Source of the DNA: Heterobilharzia americana
Taxonomy: Eukaryota > Platyhelminthes > Trematoda > Strigeidida > Schistosomatidae
Length of the DNA stretch: 64,000 nucleotides
Direction: 5' to 3'
Assembly: GCA_944470555.2 (NCBI GenBank)
Contig: OX104134.1
Coordinates: 67,946,678 to 68,010,677, forward strand
In this document: piece after piece, positions 10,561 through 20,819 of the stretch
Numbering within the stretch: the first letter of the stretch is position 1
Layout: every line of letters starts with the position of its first letter
Translations under genes and position numbers: made by a program
The notes under the pieces: model-generated
Seen by the model: only the letters and a program-made list of their open reading frames with translations
Databases searched by the model: none
What the model was told of the DNA's origin: nothing

Positions 10561-10883
10561 AACGAGTGTTGCCTACAAAAGGATGAAGATTATGCTACAA
10601 AGTCATTAGCTATAATGCAGTAAATAAAAAGATTAGATTTTCTTTAGGTGTACAATTGTCATTGAAGGCATTGGGGATTAGAGATGAAACATAATTGATG
10701 GCTTTGACTTTAGTAAGAATCGAAGGTATTCAAAATCAGTAAAGTGTATAGAAGAAGGTATCAAAATCACTGAAACCGTACAAGATTTCATATTATCGAC
10801 AGAAAATTGTAATGCATGGAACGCATGTTATAAAGTTGAGATAATTACTGAAGACTGAATTTGTTTAACCGTCAGTCGGCAAA

Positions 10884-10959
10884 TTATTATTATTTGTCAC
10901 TTAGGTTCCCAGTGGAACATAGGGCTTCAGTAGCACGTCTCCAGTGCACTCTGTTCTTA
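10884..10959 (-). mobile_element. 76-bp RTE 3'-end stub (left-arm copy)
   Basis: Only the last 60 or so bases of the RTE 3' end plus its (TAA)n tail are present. It is flanked by an imperfect 9-bp TSD, GTCGGCAAA at 10875-10883 and GTCGACAAA at 10960-10968. The terminal hairpin GTTCC/GGAAC is kept with a changed loop. It was present before the inverted duplication, since both arms carry it. Confidence 0.8.
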
Positions 10960-10969
10960 GTCGACAAAA

Positions 10970-13900
10970 TGTCAAGTTAATATTACAAATTCAATTTAAA
11001 CTAGTTATGTCATAGCAGAAAAGGAGTGATGAACGGAAACTAACCGAGAAATTCTACAGAAATGCCAAACCTGGTTGAAAGAATACGCAAGAAAGATATC
11101 CCGACTATTTTACTACCTGAGACACCCATTAAGAATTTTTTTAAAGAAATGTTCGGTCAATATATTAATACTTACAAATGATTTTCCCGAGGAAAAATTA
11201 TTGGTGAAGTTACCTTCAACATGTGAAATTAGACGCATTTCAGTTCCTATAGGGACATTAGCAACAGGATTACTGCAAAACTGCGTCATAGATGTCTAAA
11301 TAGACACAATCAGACATTACAAACAATTGTTTGTCACATTAATGGGCTAAGTGGCTCTTATCACACTTAACTATTTAATTTTGTGTATGAATTTACGAAT
11401 TGTTTTGGGCTTGTGTTGGGCAGTTGTTTGTCAGAAGTCTGTGAAGATTTCAACTCCTCTCTCTGTGGCTTTCTTAGGTCTCTGGGCCACAAATACCTTG
11501 ACAGTTTAAATCCGTTATCCTAATGTAGACCTAGTCTACATTATTAACTTCAGTTTATATAGACTTACGCCCGAATTGCTGTATTAAGTCCTAATTACTA
11601 CATAGTAATTGCTTTAGCAATTGCTAAAGCAGTACTCAGAAGTGCTTTTTCATGTCAACAAAAGATATCACACTACGACTTAGAAATATTTGCAATTCTA
11701 TTTCAATCAGTTTTTCAGACGTATCACAGTGAAAGAGCATTTATTATCTATTGAATAAGGTTACGGACAATTTCTTTTTCTTAGTATTATATAATTCTAC
11801 ATCTTTGAGGCTTTGTTTATGCATCTAAAACTCTCTCTCTCTCTCTCTTTCTGCTTCCTTCTTTGTGATAAGAACTAAGGAACTTTCTGTAAATTTACAA
11901 CAAGTGCTGAGACATTCCTTTTACATGTATTTAGCGTTTTATCAGACGTTTCTGACTGCACATAAACTAAGGTTTATCAGTTAGTGTTATACTGAACGAC
12001 GCTACAGATAGTGTCAAATGATAACTAACTTGTCTTGCTATTTATTGCTCAAGCGAAACACTTTCATGTGATGTGGCTTAATTTTCTCGCCAAAATGTAT
12101 GACTACGAGCAGAAATCCTGTTACCCAGACCAATATGCTTGATAAAATGCATTACGCGAAATATAACTAAAGCTATAATTGTATAACAGCTGTTCTACCA
12201 CATAGAAATCATACAGAATGCATTAGTGGAAAGTAGCTGAGTTATAAGCCTTTTACAAATGTCTTAACTTTAAACCAGTACCTTATATGTAAGCTTATCT
12301 TTGTTCGACAGCAGGTTGTTTCATCATATTCTCTAGGATGGTTGTTGGCATGTATATCAAGTCAGTCAGATCAACACGAAGCTTGGAGCATGATGACACA
12401 CCAAGAAACAGCTAAAATTATGTGTTATCTAGTGAAGAACATCTTCAACTATCTCCCATAAATGCAATACCTGTCGTTCAGAAAGTAATTGACATAGTTC
12501 CTATATCTTAGACTTACCTTCCAGGATTAACGCGAAATTTAGATTGATTAAAATTACTACTTTTTTAAAACAATAAGAAAATTTCATTCATCTAGCACCT
12601 TCATGGAAGTCCTATATTGATCCAAGTCAGTTTGGGTCATCAGCAACGGAGAATTACTTCCTATTCCGCCAGTTTTGTTTCATAATATTTTCTCAGTTCA
12701 AATCAATGTGTCAAGCATGTTGACATCACTAAAATTTCATGACATTTTTAGACTGAAATACTGATTTAAATTCAATCCCTAATCCCCTCCAGTTTAAAAC
12801 CTCTGCTCTAATACCCATTCAGTCATAGATTAAGAAAATGACTGATGGCTATATCTTTGAATTTCTAGAAGACTGCGGTATATTGTGTGTAGAGAGAAAT
12901 ACCTCATGTTACCACTTAAGATAGCTGATGCATATCAAGCTGGTGTTCTTCCTCCTTTTCCGTCTTTCTGTATGACTTGATTTTTTGTTAAAGATAAATG
13001 TTTTAATATGCTGATGAGCCAAATTTCCCACACCGGTTAACTTCCCGTGAGATCACTCTCTTAGTGGTCTTTATGAAAGTAACCTTTAACCGAATTCCTC
13101 TATTACTTTTGTCGTCAGACAGCAATGAGAATTATGTGGACTACTTCACCTCTTTAATCCCTGTTATATTTTTGTTTCTGTCCTTAGAAAAATGGCGTAA
13201 TTTATTCGAGTTCCATTTTTCGAATTACTCCCGGGTTTTGTTAGTTTGGGGGAAATGTAGAAATACCAACTTAATGAATTGCAAGTTTACGGTGTGAACT
13301 AGTCTCTCTCTTGTCCCTTACCTGTTTCTTTTCATTATTTCCCTTTACTTTTCGTAGAGTGGGGACAAAAAACTGTTGCACTGAATAAGACTTTGACGGC
13401 TACCAGCTGCGTTAGTGGTATCCCTACAACGTCACTGATTAACACGGTTCCCAAATCGAATTGAAATGAACTCAGCAACTATATGGACTTTCTTACAGTT
13501 TTGCAATGAGTCACACCTATTTTGTAAGGAATAGTGATACTTCCAGGCTGCCCAAACTTCGACAGTTAGATTGATGTCTGAACGCACAGCTTCTCTATCA
13601 AGTATGAAGTAGTAAGTAAACAGCTGTTGCATAGGATGATCAATTTAAGAATTATTTATTAACTGCACCATCCATTTTGATTTTTCTCACAGTTGAGTAT
13701 TTTCCCAGCTACCTAACCGTGGCGTCAGCACATATTCCATTGGAAACCACCGAATCGAAATAAAAAGTGTGATGTCTGATACAAAAGTGTGATGTACTGA
13801 AGTAATATACTACTAAGCAACATGTGTAGTTCGATGATTAGAAAACTACTCAATTATGCGAAACATCTACACCAAGGGTACAATTTGTAATTCATAAACT

Positions 13901-15452
13901 GATCTCCATATTCAAGGTAAATTGGTTACTACAATTCTTTTGGTCAAACTCAGGTTATTTAAACAATTCGCTCCCATCAACTAAGTTTTATCAAGTATAT
14001 CGCTGAGGAGGTCGGTACCAAACATGCAAAATCTACCTATCAGTGTGAATCATTTCTCATTACTCACATTATTCATTAGTTTTATCACCTTCACTGTCGT
14101 CTGTATATAAATGCCTTTAATTTTTAACGGTTAACACTGCCACTTTATTTGAAAATGACGTAAAAGGTATAAATTTCAAGTAATATTACAGGCCCAGAAT
14201 TTTGTACCGTATTCAAAATAAAATAGTTAATATTATAAAGGATGGATTATTTGCTGTAAATGTAATTGTTATGTCAGTCAATTGATATGTAGTAGAAGAA
14301 AAAATGAATTTTTTTCTGGATTACGGTGACATCTACCACAGTATGAAGTAATCGTCTTAACCTATCCACTCAAAAAAGAAACAACAGAATTGACCAACTT
14401 ATACTTACAGCTGACTTTTTCCTCAGTAATAATATCTATGAGAACAAGACTAACAGAACCATAGGTGCACTTACGCTATAAGGTATTGTTGAATCAGCAA
14501 TGTAGTGTCTAGATTAGATGACCACTTCAAATATCCAACAACTAACATATGAGCATAATGCGCGCAAACAGTGAAAGATATACTTAGAAGGAATGAAGAA
14601 ATCTTACAAACTACAAGCTAACCAGATGAAACACCAGTCAACACGCAAACGAACACAGACATTTTACAGCTTACTGGGAAAGAAAGTAATTATGCTCTAA
14701 GCTGACTAAACAAATAAATGATAATTCATTAAGTCAGTAAAGGTGATCATATTTGCTAGTTAATAAGGGTTATTTTCTAGCATGAATTAGTAAATTTAGG
14801 GTAAATATATGACAACATATTTTCTCCTCTCACAATTTAGCAACTCTTAAGGTCAATAATAATTACTACTCAAGAATACAAACAATTTATACATCCTTAA
14901 ATTATATGTGAGATTATTGTTAATGAATTAGTGAGGTGTGGTGATGAAACATTCATGCTTAAAACCAATAGCGATCCTTACAGGTGACTATCTTTATCCT
15001 CAACTACAATGCTCCCAACCATTCAGAATTCAGTGAATTTATTTGAATCATACTCACACCATACAAATAGCTGTTAGGCATTTCACTTACAATTTCGCCA
15101 TCTATTATTGCATATTTTTTGTGATAGATTCTCTGAAAACATTCCGAAGATCCTATGATTGAGGAGAAGTAACACTTTGAACAGTGCAGTCACTCAGCAT
15201 CTTACTGATACTGGACATCAAGCAGACGTCTTCAATTCCTTCAAGACAATAAACAACAAACAAGCTCAATCCTACTGAAGTTGGTTAAAGCTATAGTCAC
15301 TAAACGCTTTAAATCTAATTCGTTTGTTCAAAACGGAGCCATAGTTAACTTCTGTCTACCTTAGTAATCTGCTCCTGACTGTTATCTGATTACATCATCC
15401 TTGATCAATCTTAGATGTTTATTCTCTCACTCTTATTTAGTTCATGTCGGTA
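10970..15452. other. Left arm, no gene recognised
   Basis: AT-rich sequence with a (CT)n tract at 11831-11848 and a 20-bp perfect palindrome, GCTTTAGCAATTGCTAAAGC, near 11609. Short open frames at 11075 and 13064 lack recognisable motifs. A 20-bp duplication near 13780 distinguishes it from the other arm. Confidence 0.6.
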
Positions 15453-15612
15453 GATGTTAATTGGTTGGTAGAAGGCAACCTACAGGATGCCCTGGACCTA
15501 GGTTTCGTGCTTGTTGGCGCTTGTCAACAAGACGCATCCTTAACGGGATTGATGTCCCGCCTGAGATCCGAACCCGCGTAAGAGACTTTACTACTGAGCT
15601 ATTCGGGGGACA
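15453..15612 (-). repeat. tRNA-like SINE (left-arm copy)
   Basis: On the minus strand the head reads like a tRNA, with an A box TAGCTCAGTAGT and a B box GGTTCGGATCTC at a spacing suited to a polymerase III internal promoter. A body of about 110 bp follows. It does not fold as a complete tRNA, so a tRNA-derived SINE is more likely than a tRNA gene. The plus-strand twin is at 36826-36985. Confidence 0.6.
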
Positions 15613-15657
15613 ATTTACCTCCTGTAGGACTGGGTTACATACATTAATTCGTCTTTA

Positions 15658-15805
15658 GAGATCAACCGATTGCATGCTGTCTGTTCCTACGTGCAGGCCG
15701 AATTCTATCGATGCTGAGCCTCTTAGTTTGGTGGCCATATTGCAAATATGAACGATAGAATTCGGTCTGCACTCAGGACTAGACAACATGGAATTGGTTG
15801 CTCTC
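15658..15805. repeat. 148-bp hairpin element (left-arm copy)
   Basis: Two stems of about 53 bp (15658-15710 and 15753-15805) are imperfect reverse complements and meet at CCGAATTCTATCG / CGATAGAATTCGG, with a loop of about 42 bases. It lies directly beside the tRNA-like SINE in both arms, so the two may form one composite short element. MITE-like, with no coding capacity. Confidence 0.7.
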
Positions 15806-15831
15806 CTGTGACCAATCAATGTTTGTTTATA

Positions 15832-15847
15832 TTAGATGTTTTTGACT
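15832..15847. repeat. Target-site duplication, left copy, of RTE-A copy 2
   Basis: TTAGATGTTTTTGACT is found here and at 19065-19080. The opposite arm has it once, at 36591-36606 in reverse complement. This is direct proof of the pre-insertion state. Confidence 0.97.
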
Positions 15848-18800
15848 ATTTATTATTATTATTAGTCCCTTGGGTTCCTAGTGGAACATAGGGCTTCAGT
15901 AGCACGCCTCCAGTGACCTCTGTTCTCTGAGATCTTTTGAACCTGGTCCCACGACAGCCCACAAGCTCTCATTTCCTCCTCGCACGACCTCCTCCATGTC
16001 ACCCTCGGACGTCCAACTCGTCGCTTCCCATGGGGATTCCACTCGAGGGCCTGACGCGTGATGTCCTCAGTCGGCCTTCTCAGTGCATGGCCAATCCATC
16101 TCCACTTCTTCCTGCATATTTGTTGCGTGATAGGTTCTTGGTTGGTTCGTTCCCAGAGTTCCTTGTTGCTTATTTTTTCTGGCCATCTGATCTTCAGCAG
16201 CGAGCGTAAGCAGTTGTTGATGAATGTCTGTAGTTTATTGGAAATACCTTTCGTGACGCGCCAAGTCTCTGAGCCATACAAGAGCACTGACTTGACGTTG
16301 GTGTTGAAAATCCGTATCTTGTTCCGCATGCTGAGTGCAGAAGATCTCCACACTGGTTTCAGGCTAATGAATGCCTGTCTTGCTTTTCCGATTCTGACTT
16401 TGACGTCCTCGTCCGTCCCGCCTGTAGTTGAAACAGTGCTTCCTAGATAAGTGAAGGAGGTTACTTCCTTCAAGTTTCTCCCGTTGACGGTGATTGGAGT
16501 TTGTTGTTGTTGTTGATGGTGGTGGTGCGGTATCTTCATCACTTCTGTCTTCTCTATATTCACCTGAAGTCCCGTCTTAGCTGCCTCTTCTGTCAACTTG
16601 TTAGTTTTTGCCTGCAGATCTTCAAGTTTATGTGACATTAGGCATAAGTCATCGGCGAAATCCAAGTCTTCTAGGTTCTTTTCCGTCGTCCAGTGTATCC
16701 CCCTCTTCTCGCTGCCTACTGTTTGCTGCATGATCCAGTCCACCACAATCAGGAATATCATGGGGGATAGTAGGCAACCTTGTTTCACTCCTGTCTTCAC
16801 TTCAAAGGCATCACTGAGCTTCCCATTGTGGATTACTTGGCATGTGGCATCTTCATATAGTTGTTGAATGAGGCGGATAAAGGTTTGCGGTACTCCGTAG
16901 TATTGAAGCAGTTTCCAAATTACTTCTCGGTCGACGCTGTCAAAGGCCTTCTCAAAGTCGATGAAGTTGAGGTAGAGAGCTGATTGCCATTCTATGCTCT
17001 GTTCTATGATGATACGAAGCGTTGCAATTTGGTCTGCACATGATTTGTACTTCCTGAAGCCTGCCTGTTCCGGTCGCAGTTTTGAATCCAGTGCGTCTTT
17101 AAGCCTCTCCAGGATGATGCGGCTTAATATTTTACTTGGGGTGGACAGGAGAGTGATTCCGCGCCAGTTCTTGCAAGCACTGAGGTCTCCCTTCTTCGGC
17201 AGTTTGACAAGGTAACCCTTCTTCCAATCGTCAGGTACCTTCTCTTCCTTCCACACCTTCTGCAATAGTGGTGTGAGCATGTCCGCTGTTGTCTCTGCAT
17301 CTGTTCTCAGTGCTTCTGGCGGTATTCCATCTGGTCCTGCTGCTTTCCCGCATTTCAGTAGCTTTATGGCGTTCAGGACTTCCATTTTCGTTGGGGGATT
17401 AATGTTCACTTGTAATTCAGCGGCTGCAGGTGGTATTTCTGGACGAAGTGCAGGTGGTGGTCGATTCAAGAGCTTCTTGAAGTGGTCGGCCCATCGTTTC
17501 CTCTGTTTCTCTTCTTTTGTAATTAAATTTCCTTCTTCATCTTTTATTGGTTTCATCTGTGTTGGTCTCTTCCCTGATAGCAACCTGGTTATTTGATACA
17601 ATGTCGTCAGGTCTCTCTTACCTGCAGCCTGTTCTGCTTCACTTGCCAGTGTTTCGTAGAAGTGTCTTTTGTCTTTGCGTGCACTCTTCTTCACTTCTTT
17701 ATCCAGTGTTTTATACATTGTGCTCAGTTCCTCTTGTCGTTGAGCATCCTTGCACTGGTTTATCTTCTGCTTCACCATCCTCCTCTCCTCTATCAGCTTC
17801 CAGGTATCCGTCGAGATCCATTCCTTGTCTTCTTTCTTCTTCCTTCCTAATACTGTTGTGCAGGTTTCTTTCCACATAGCTTTCAAAGACTTCCAGTGTT
17901 CTTCCACACAGGTTTCTTCAGGGATGTCCCTCGACGTCTCCCATTTTGTCTTGATGGCTGCTTTGAAGATCTCCTTTGTAGTTTCATCCTTCAGTTTCCG
18001 AGTGTTGTACTTGAATTGAGGTCTATCACCAGCTTCCTTGAAGGCTTTTAACTTGATTTGGAAGGTTCCTTGCACTAGATAGTGGTCTGAACCTACATCT
18101 GCTCCTCTTCTTGACCTTGTGTTAAGTAGACTGCGTCTCCATTTTCTTGAGATTGAGATAAAGTCGATTTGATTTTTAGTGTGTCCATCTGGTGAAATCC
18201 ATGTCGCTTTGTGGATATCTTTGTGCCTGAACACACTGCCTCCAATCACCAAATCGTTGAATGCGCAGAATTCTGCAAACAATTCTCCATTCTCATTCAT
18301 TTCACCTAGCGCCTCTCGACCCATGGTTAGTTCTCTTCCCGTGTTGTCCCCTCCCAGTTTGGCATTCATGTCGCCCATTAGAATTTTGATATCGCCAACT
18401 GACGTCTTGTCCAGTGTTGATTGAAGTTGTCTGTAGAAATCCTCCTTTTTCTCTTGCTCTGCATTATTTGTAGGTGCATAACATTGTATGATTGTGACCT
18501 TTCTTCCTTTTGAGTTGAATCTTGCTGTCATGATCCTGGAGGAGATTGGTTCCCACTGCATGAGAGCCTTCGATGCTCTTGAGGACATCATGATAGCCAC
18601 TCCCTCAGTGTGCTCGTGGTTGGCGTCTGGGTGACCGGAGTAGATTATTGATTCTCCAGTTGACAGTTTGGAGAGTCCACTCCCATTCCATCTGCTTTCG
18701 CAAATCCCAAGCACTTCGATGTTATACCTTCTCATCTCCTTTGCAATCTGGGCTGCCTTACTGGGTTCAAACATCGTGCGGACATTCCATGTCCCCACGT

Positions 18801-19064
18801 TTACTTTCGCTTTCATCGAGAGAAGACACATCGGCCCGGCTAATTGGCTTCCCGAAGGCTTTCACCAACTGGCGTCATTTCGCCTCTCCGATTCCAGCGG
18901 GGAATAAGTTTGTTTTCATTTTTTATATTTTGTTTGTGCTTTGAAGTTTCTTTAGCGGTTAGATTTGTTTTACGGGGTAGGGTTGCTAGCCCTATGCCCA
19001 ACCTTCCCTCTTTACCCGGGCTTAGGACCGGCTAGTAACTAGTAAACTAGTTAACCAGGCGAGG
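15848..19064 (-). mobile_element. RTE-A copy 2: full-length RTE retrotransposon
   Basis: Same family and orientation as copy 1, about 3.2 kb, from ACCTCGCCTGG at 19064 to the (TAA)n tail at 15848-15864. A perfect 16-bp TSD and an empty site in the other arm show that it inserted after the inverted duplication. It is almost identical to copy 1, including leader and tail. Confidence 0.97.
15862..18831 (-). CDS. RTE endonuclease-reverse transcriptase, intact (989 aa)
   Basis: Same domain order and catalytic residues as the 985-aa protein at 1134-4091. The APE-type endonuclease ends in Ser-Asp-His near 250, the RT has IDFEKAFD, GVKQGCLLSP and FADD, and the C-terminal region has LLYGSETW. It differs by four extra residues near 297 (KWETSRD in place of SSN) and a handful of substitutions, such as Ala for Asp at 70 and Gln for Glu in the FxIKLK segment. 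The fam­ily's degenerate copies also have KMGD-like sequence here, so the longer form is probably ancestral and copy 1 carries a 12-bp deletion. Because the insertion is younger than the arm duplication, this ORF is the best candidate in the window for a recently active enzyme. Confidence 0.95.
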   Translation of the reverse strand: MCLLSMKAKVNVGTWNVRTMFEPSKAAQIAKEMRRYNIEVLGICESRWNGSGLSKLSTGESIIYSGHPDANHEHTEGVAIMMSSRASKALMQWEPISSRIMTARFNSKGRKVTIIQCYAPTNNAEQEKKEDFYRQLQSTLDKTSVGDIKILMGDMNAKLGGDNTGRELTMGREALGEMNENGELFAEFCAFNDLVIGGSVFRHKDIHKATWISPDGHTKNQIDFISISRKWRRSLLNTRSRRGADVGSDHYLVQGTFQIKLKAFKEAGDRPQFKYNTRKLKDETTKEIFKAAIKTKWETSRDIPEETCVEEHWKSLKAMWKETCTTVLGRKKKEDKEWISTDTWKLIEERRMVKQKINQCKDAQRQEELSTMYKTLDKEVKKSARKDKRHFYETLASEAEQAAGKRDLTTLYQITRLLSGKRPTQMKPIKDEEGNLITKEEKQRKRWADHFKKLLNRPPPALRPEIPPAAAELQVNINPPTKMEVLNAIKLLKCGKAAGPDGIPPEALRTDAETTADMLTPLLQKVWKEEKVPDDWKKGYLVKLPKKGDLSACKNWRGITLLSTPSKILSRIILERLKDALDSKLRPEQAGFRKYKSCADQIATLRIIIEQSIEWQSALYLNFIDFEKAFDSVDREVIWKLLQYYGVPQTFIRLIQQLYEDATCQVIHNGKLSDAFEVKTGVKQGCLLSPMIFLIVVDWIMQQTVGSEKRGIHWTTEKNLEDLDFADDLCLMSHKLEDLQAKTNKLTEEAAKTGLQVNIEKTEVMKIPHHHHQQQQQTPITVNGRNLKEVTSFTYLGSTVSTTGGTDEDVKVRIGKARQAFISLKPVWRSSALSMRNKIRIFNTNVKSVLLYGSETWRVTKGISNKLQTFINNCLRSLLKIRWPEKISNKELWERTNQEPITQQICRKKWRWIGHALRRPTEDITRQALEWNPHGKRRVGRPRVTWRRSCEEEMRACGLSWDQVQKISENRGHWRRATEALCSTRNPRD

Positions 19065-19080
19065 TTAGATGTTTTTGACT
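19065..19080. repeat. Target-site duplication, right copy, of RTE-A copy 2
   Basis: Second copy of the 16-bp target; see 15832-15847. Confidence 0.97.
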
Positions 19081-19821
19081 GACTGAGCTTAACTCACAAT
19101 ATTCTGCTGATTTATTGCACGACCTACTTATCTAATCTTGCATCGTTAATTTCCTCAATTTTTGATTACTACTCTTATTACTGTTTTCATTCGAGAAAAT
19201 TCCATTGGATTATGTCAGTAATAGTGACAATTTGTCACCATTTATTAACTTTCGTTGAATTTGCGGTTATAATTGACCTCTACTCTATGACTATTTCCGT
19301 TTACCTTACTACCAACCGATATTCTGTTTTCTTTGGAAAAATTTGAGCATTTTAAATTTTCAGTAAAACTGTATATTTGAGTATTCTAGGTTGTAAGCAG
19401 TTGGCAAGACCCTACCGAAATAAATTAGATTTATCTTATCCTGCTCACACTATTGTTTTTATCTTTTTCGAATTCACAAATGAAGGTACGTGCATGAAAT
19501 AATTCCCTAGTTTATGCATTTGCTCTGATCATTTTCTGGTGTTCTGCTGATGGCTATGAAATTTGATCGTTGGCAGTTCACTAACAGATACTTTGGAGAA
19601 TACTAAATAATTATCACTGTCAACTTGAGCTAAAAGCTATCATCATAACTGCAATATACTGACTACACTTCTGTACCTGTTCACAGAAGTAAACACAGAA
19701 CAAGTGGATAGAAAAAGTGATATCAAAGTAGACAAAGTTAAATGAGACAACAAGCAATCTGAACATAAATGTAAGAGCAAATATTCAACCTTTGGAAGAC
19801 ATCAGTGAGTGAATACTTCTG

Positions 19822-20280
19822 GGTCAGTACGACCGATTTCTAACCATGTCAACAAGAGTCCTCAACCACTGATTCTTATCGTTTGGGGGATCCCAGCCAG
19901 GTAGTCTTCAACTCCACATACGGCTCAGACCAACAGTCAAGGACTTTATGGACTGATGTCTCGTTTTGGTCTCATCACCATGAGTCCTTTTCCAATGCAA
20001 CTTCCCCTAACCTGGCACTTTGAGGTAGGCGGTGGCTTGGCATTCAAAACACATGTCCAAGCCATCTCAGTCGACTAAGGTTTACAGCCTTGTCAATCGC
20101 TTACCTGTTTCGCTCAGTATCCTTCACCTGACCTCGACATTGCTCACACGGTGATTCCACCAAACACGAACAATGCAACAAAGACACCTATGATCGGAAA
20201 CCTGTTACCGCTTCATATCTTCTACTTTTAACGGCCATGTTTCACAGTCGTACAACAGGACAGAGCCGACTGCAATGCAG
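19822..20280 (-). pseudogene. SR2-like RTE, C-terminal coding fragment (left-arm copy)
   Basis: Minus-strand frames give L-L-Y-D-C-E-T-W-P-L-K-V-E-D-M near 20255, then segments corresponding to D-H-R-C-L, R-V-S-N and L-D-M near the R-W-L-G-H motif. It ends with the N-Q-W-L-R-T-L-V-D-M-V-R-N-R-S block near 19850. This is the C-terminal region of an RTE-clade protein distinct from RTE-A. It contains stops and frameshifts. The inverted twin is at 35393-35850. Confidence 0.65.
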
Positions 20281-20819
20281 TAATGACACCAGTTAACGTA
20301 AACACGTGATAGATTTTGAATTAAAACGTATTTTTCCCAGGGTTAATGAGATGACTTAACCTGTTGAAGAAATGTAAAAGGTCAGAAATCAGCATTCACA
20401 TGAAACATTTACAATTTTCAGCGTCCTATATGACAATCATGCTTCATTTCATTCTATTTTTCGTGCTGAAATGAAAATACTGACCGAATAGGTTAGTTTT
20501 CTACACAGCTCTAATTTAAGATTCTTGCTAGTTGTTTCTTGTCATTCATAGATACTGTAGTGACCTCAATTTCTTTTCTCGAACATATTATTCAATACTT
20601 AGCCATTGTACATTATTGAGATGTTTGTATCAGGATGGCTGAGAACACTCGACACATTTAGTCCAAGCCTTGCACACTTCGCGCTCTTCAACGTTTGCTA
20701 TAAAAGTGCGGTGGCGATACGCTGTTAGTAAACATCCGTGTTATGCCGTATTCAATACTTGTAGTTAATAGAATTAATAGAAACGGGTACTACACCTATT
20801 AATATTATTACTAATATTT

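Noticed and set aside
11609..11628. 20-bp perfect palindrome GCTTTAGCAATTGCTAAAGC as a regulatory site
   Set aside because: There is no nearby gene or second copy outside the mirrored arm, so a function cannot be supported.
13009..13040. CTGATGAG as a hammerhead core
   Set aside because: No stem II, GAAA or cleavage dinucleotide follows at suitable spacing. The same holds for the mirror site near 39398 and for CTGATGAG near 52570.
11075..13297. Small open frames in the left arm (11075-11299, 13064-13297) as genes
   Set aside because: No motifs, non-ATG or poor starts, low complexity and AT-driven composition. Their mirrored copies add no independent support because the duplication is recent.
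15560..15615. A functional tRNA gene
   Set aside because: A and B boxes are present, but no acceptor stem or anticodon arm could be drawn with confidence, and the segment continues into a body as SINEs do.
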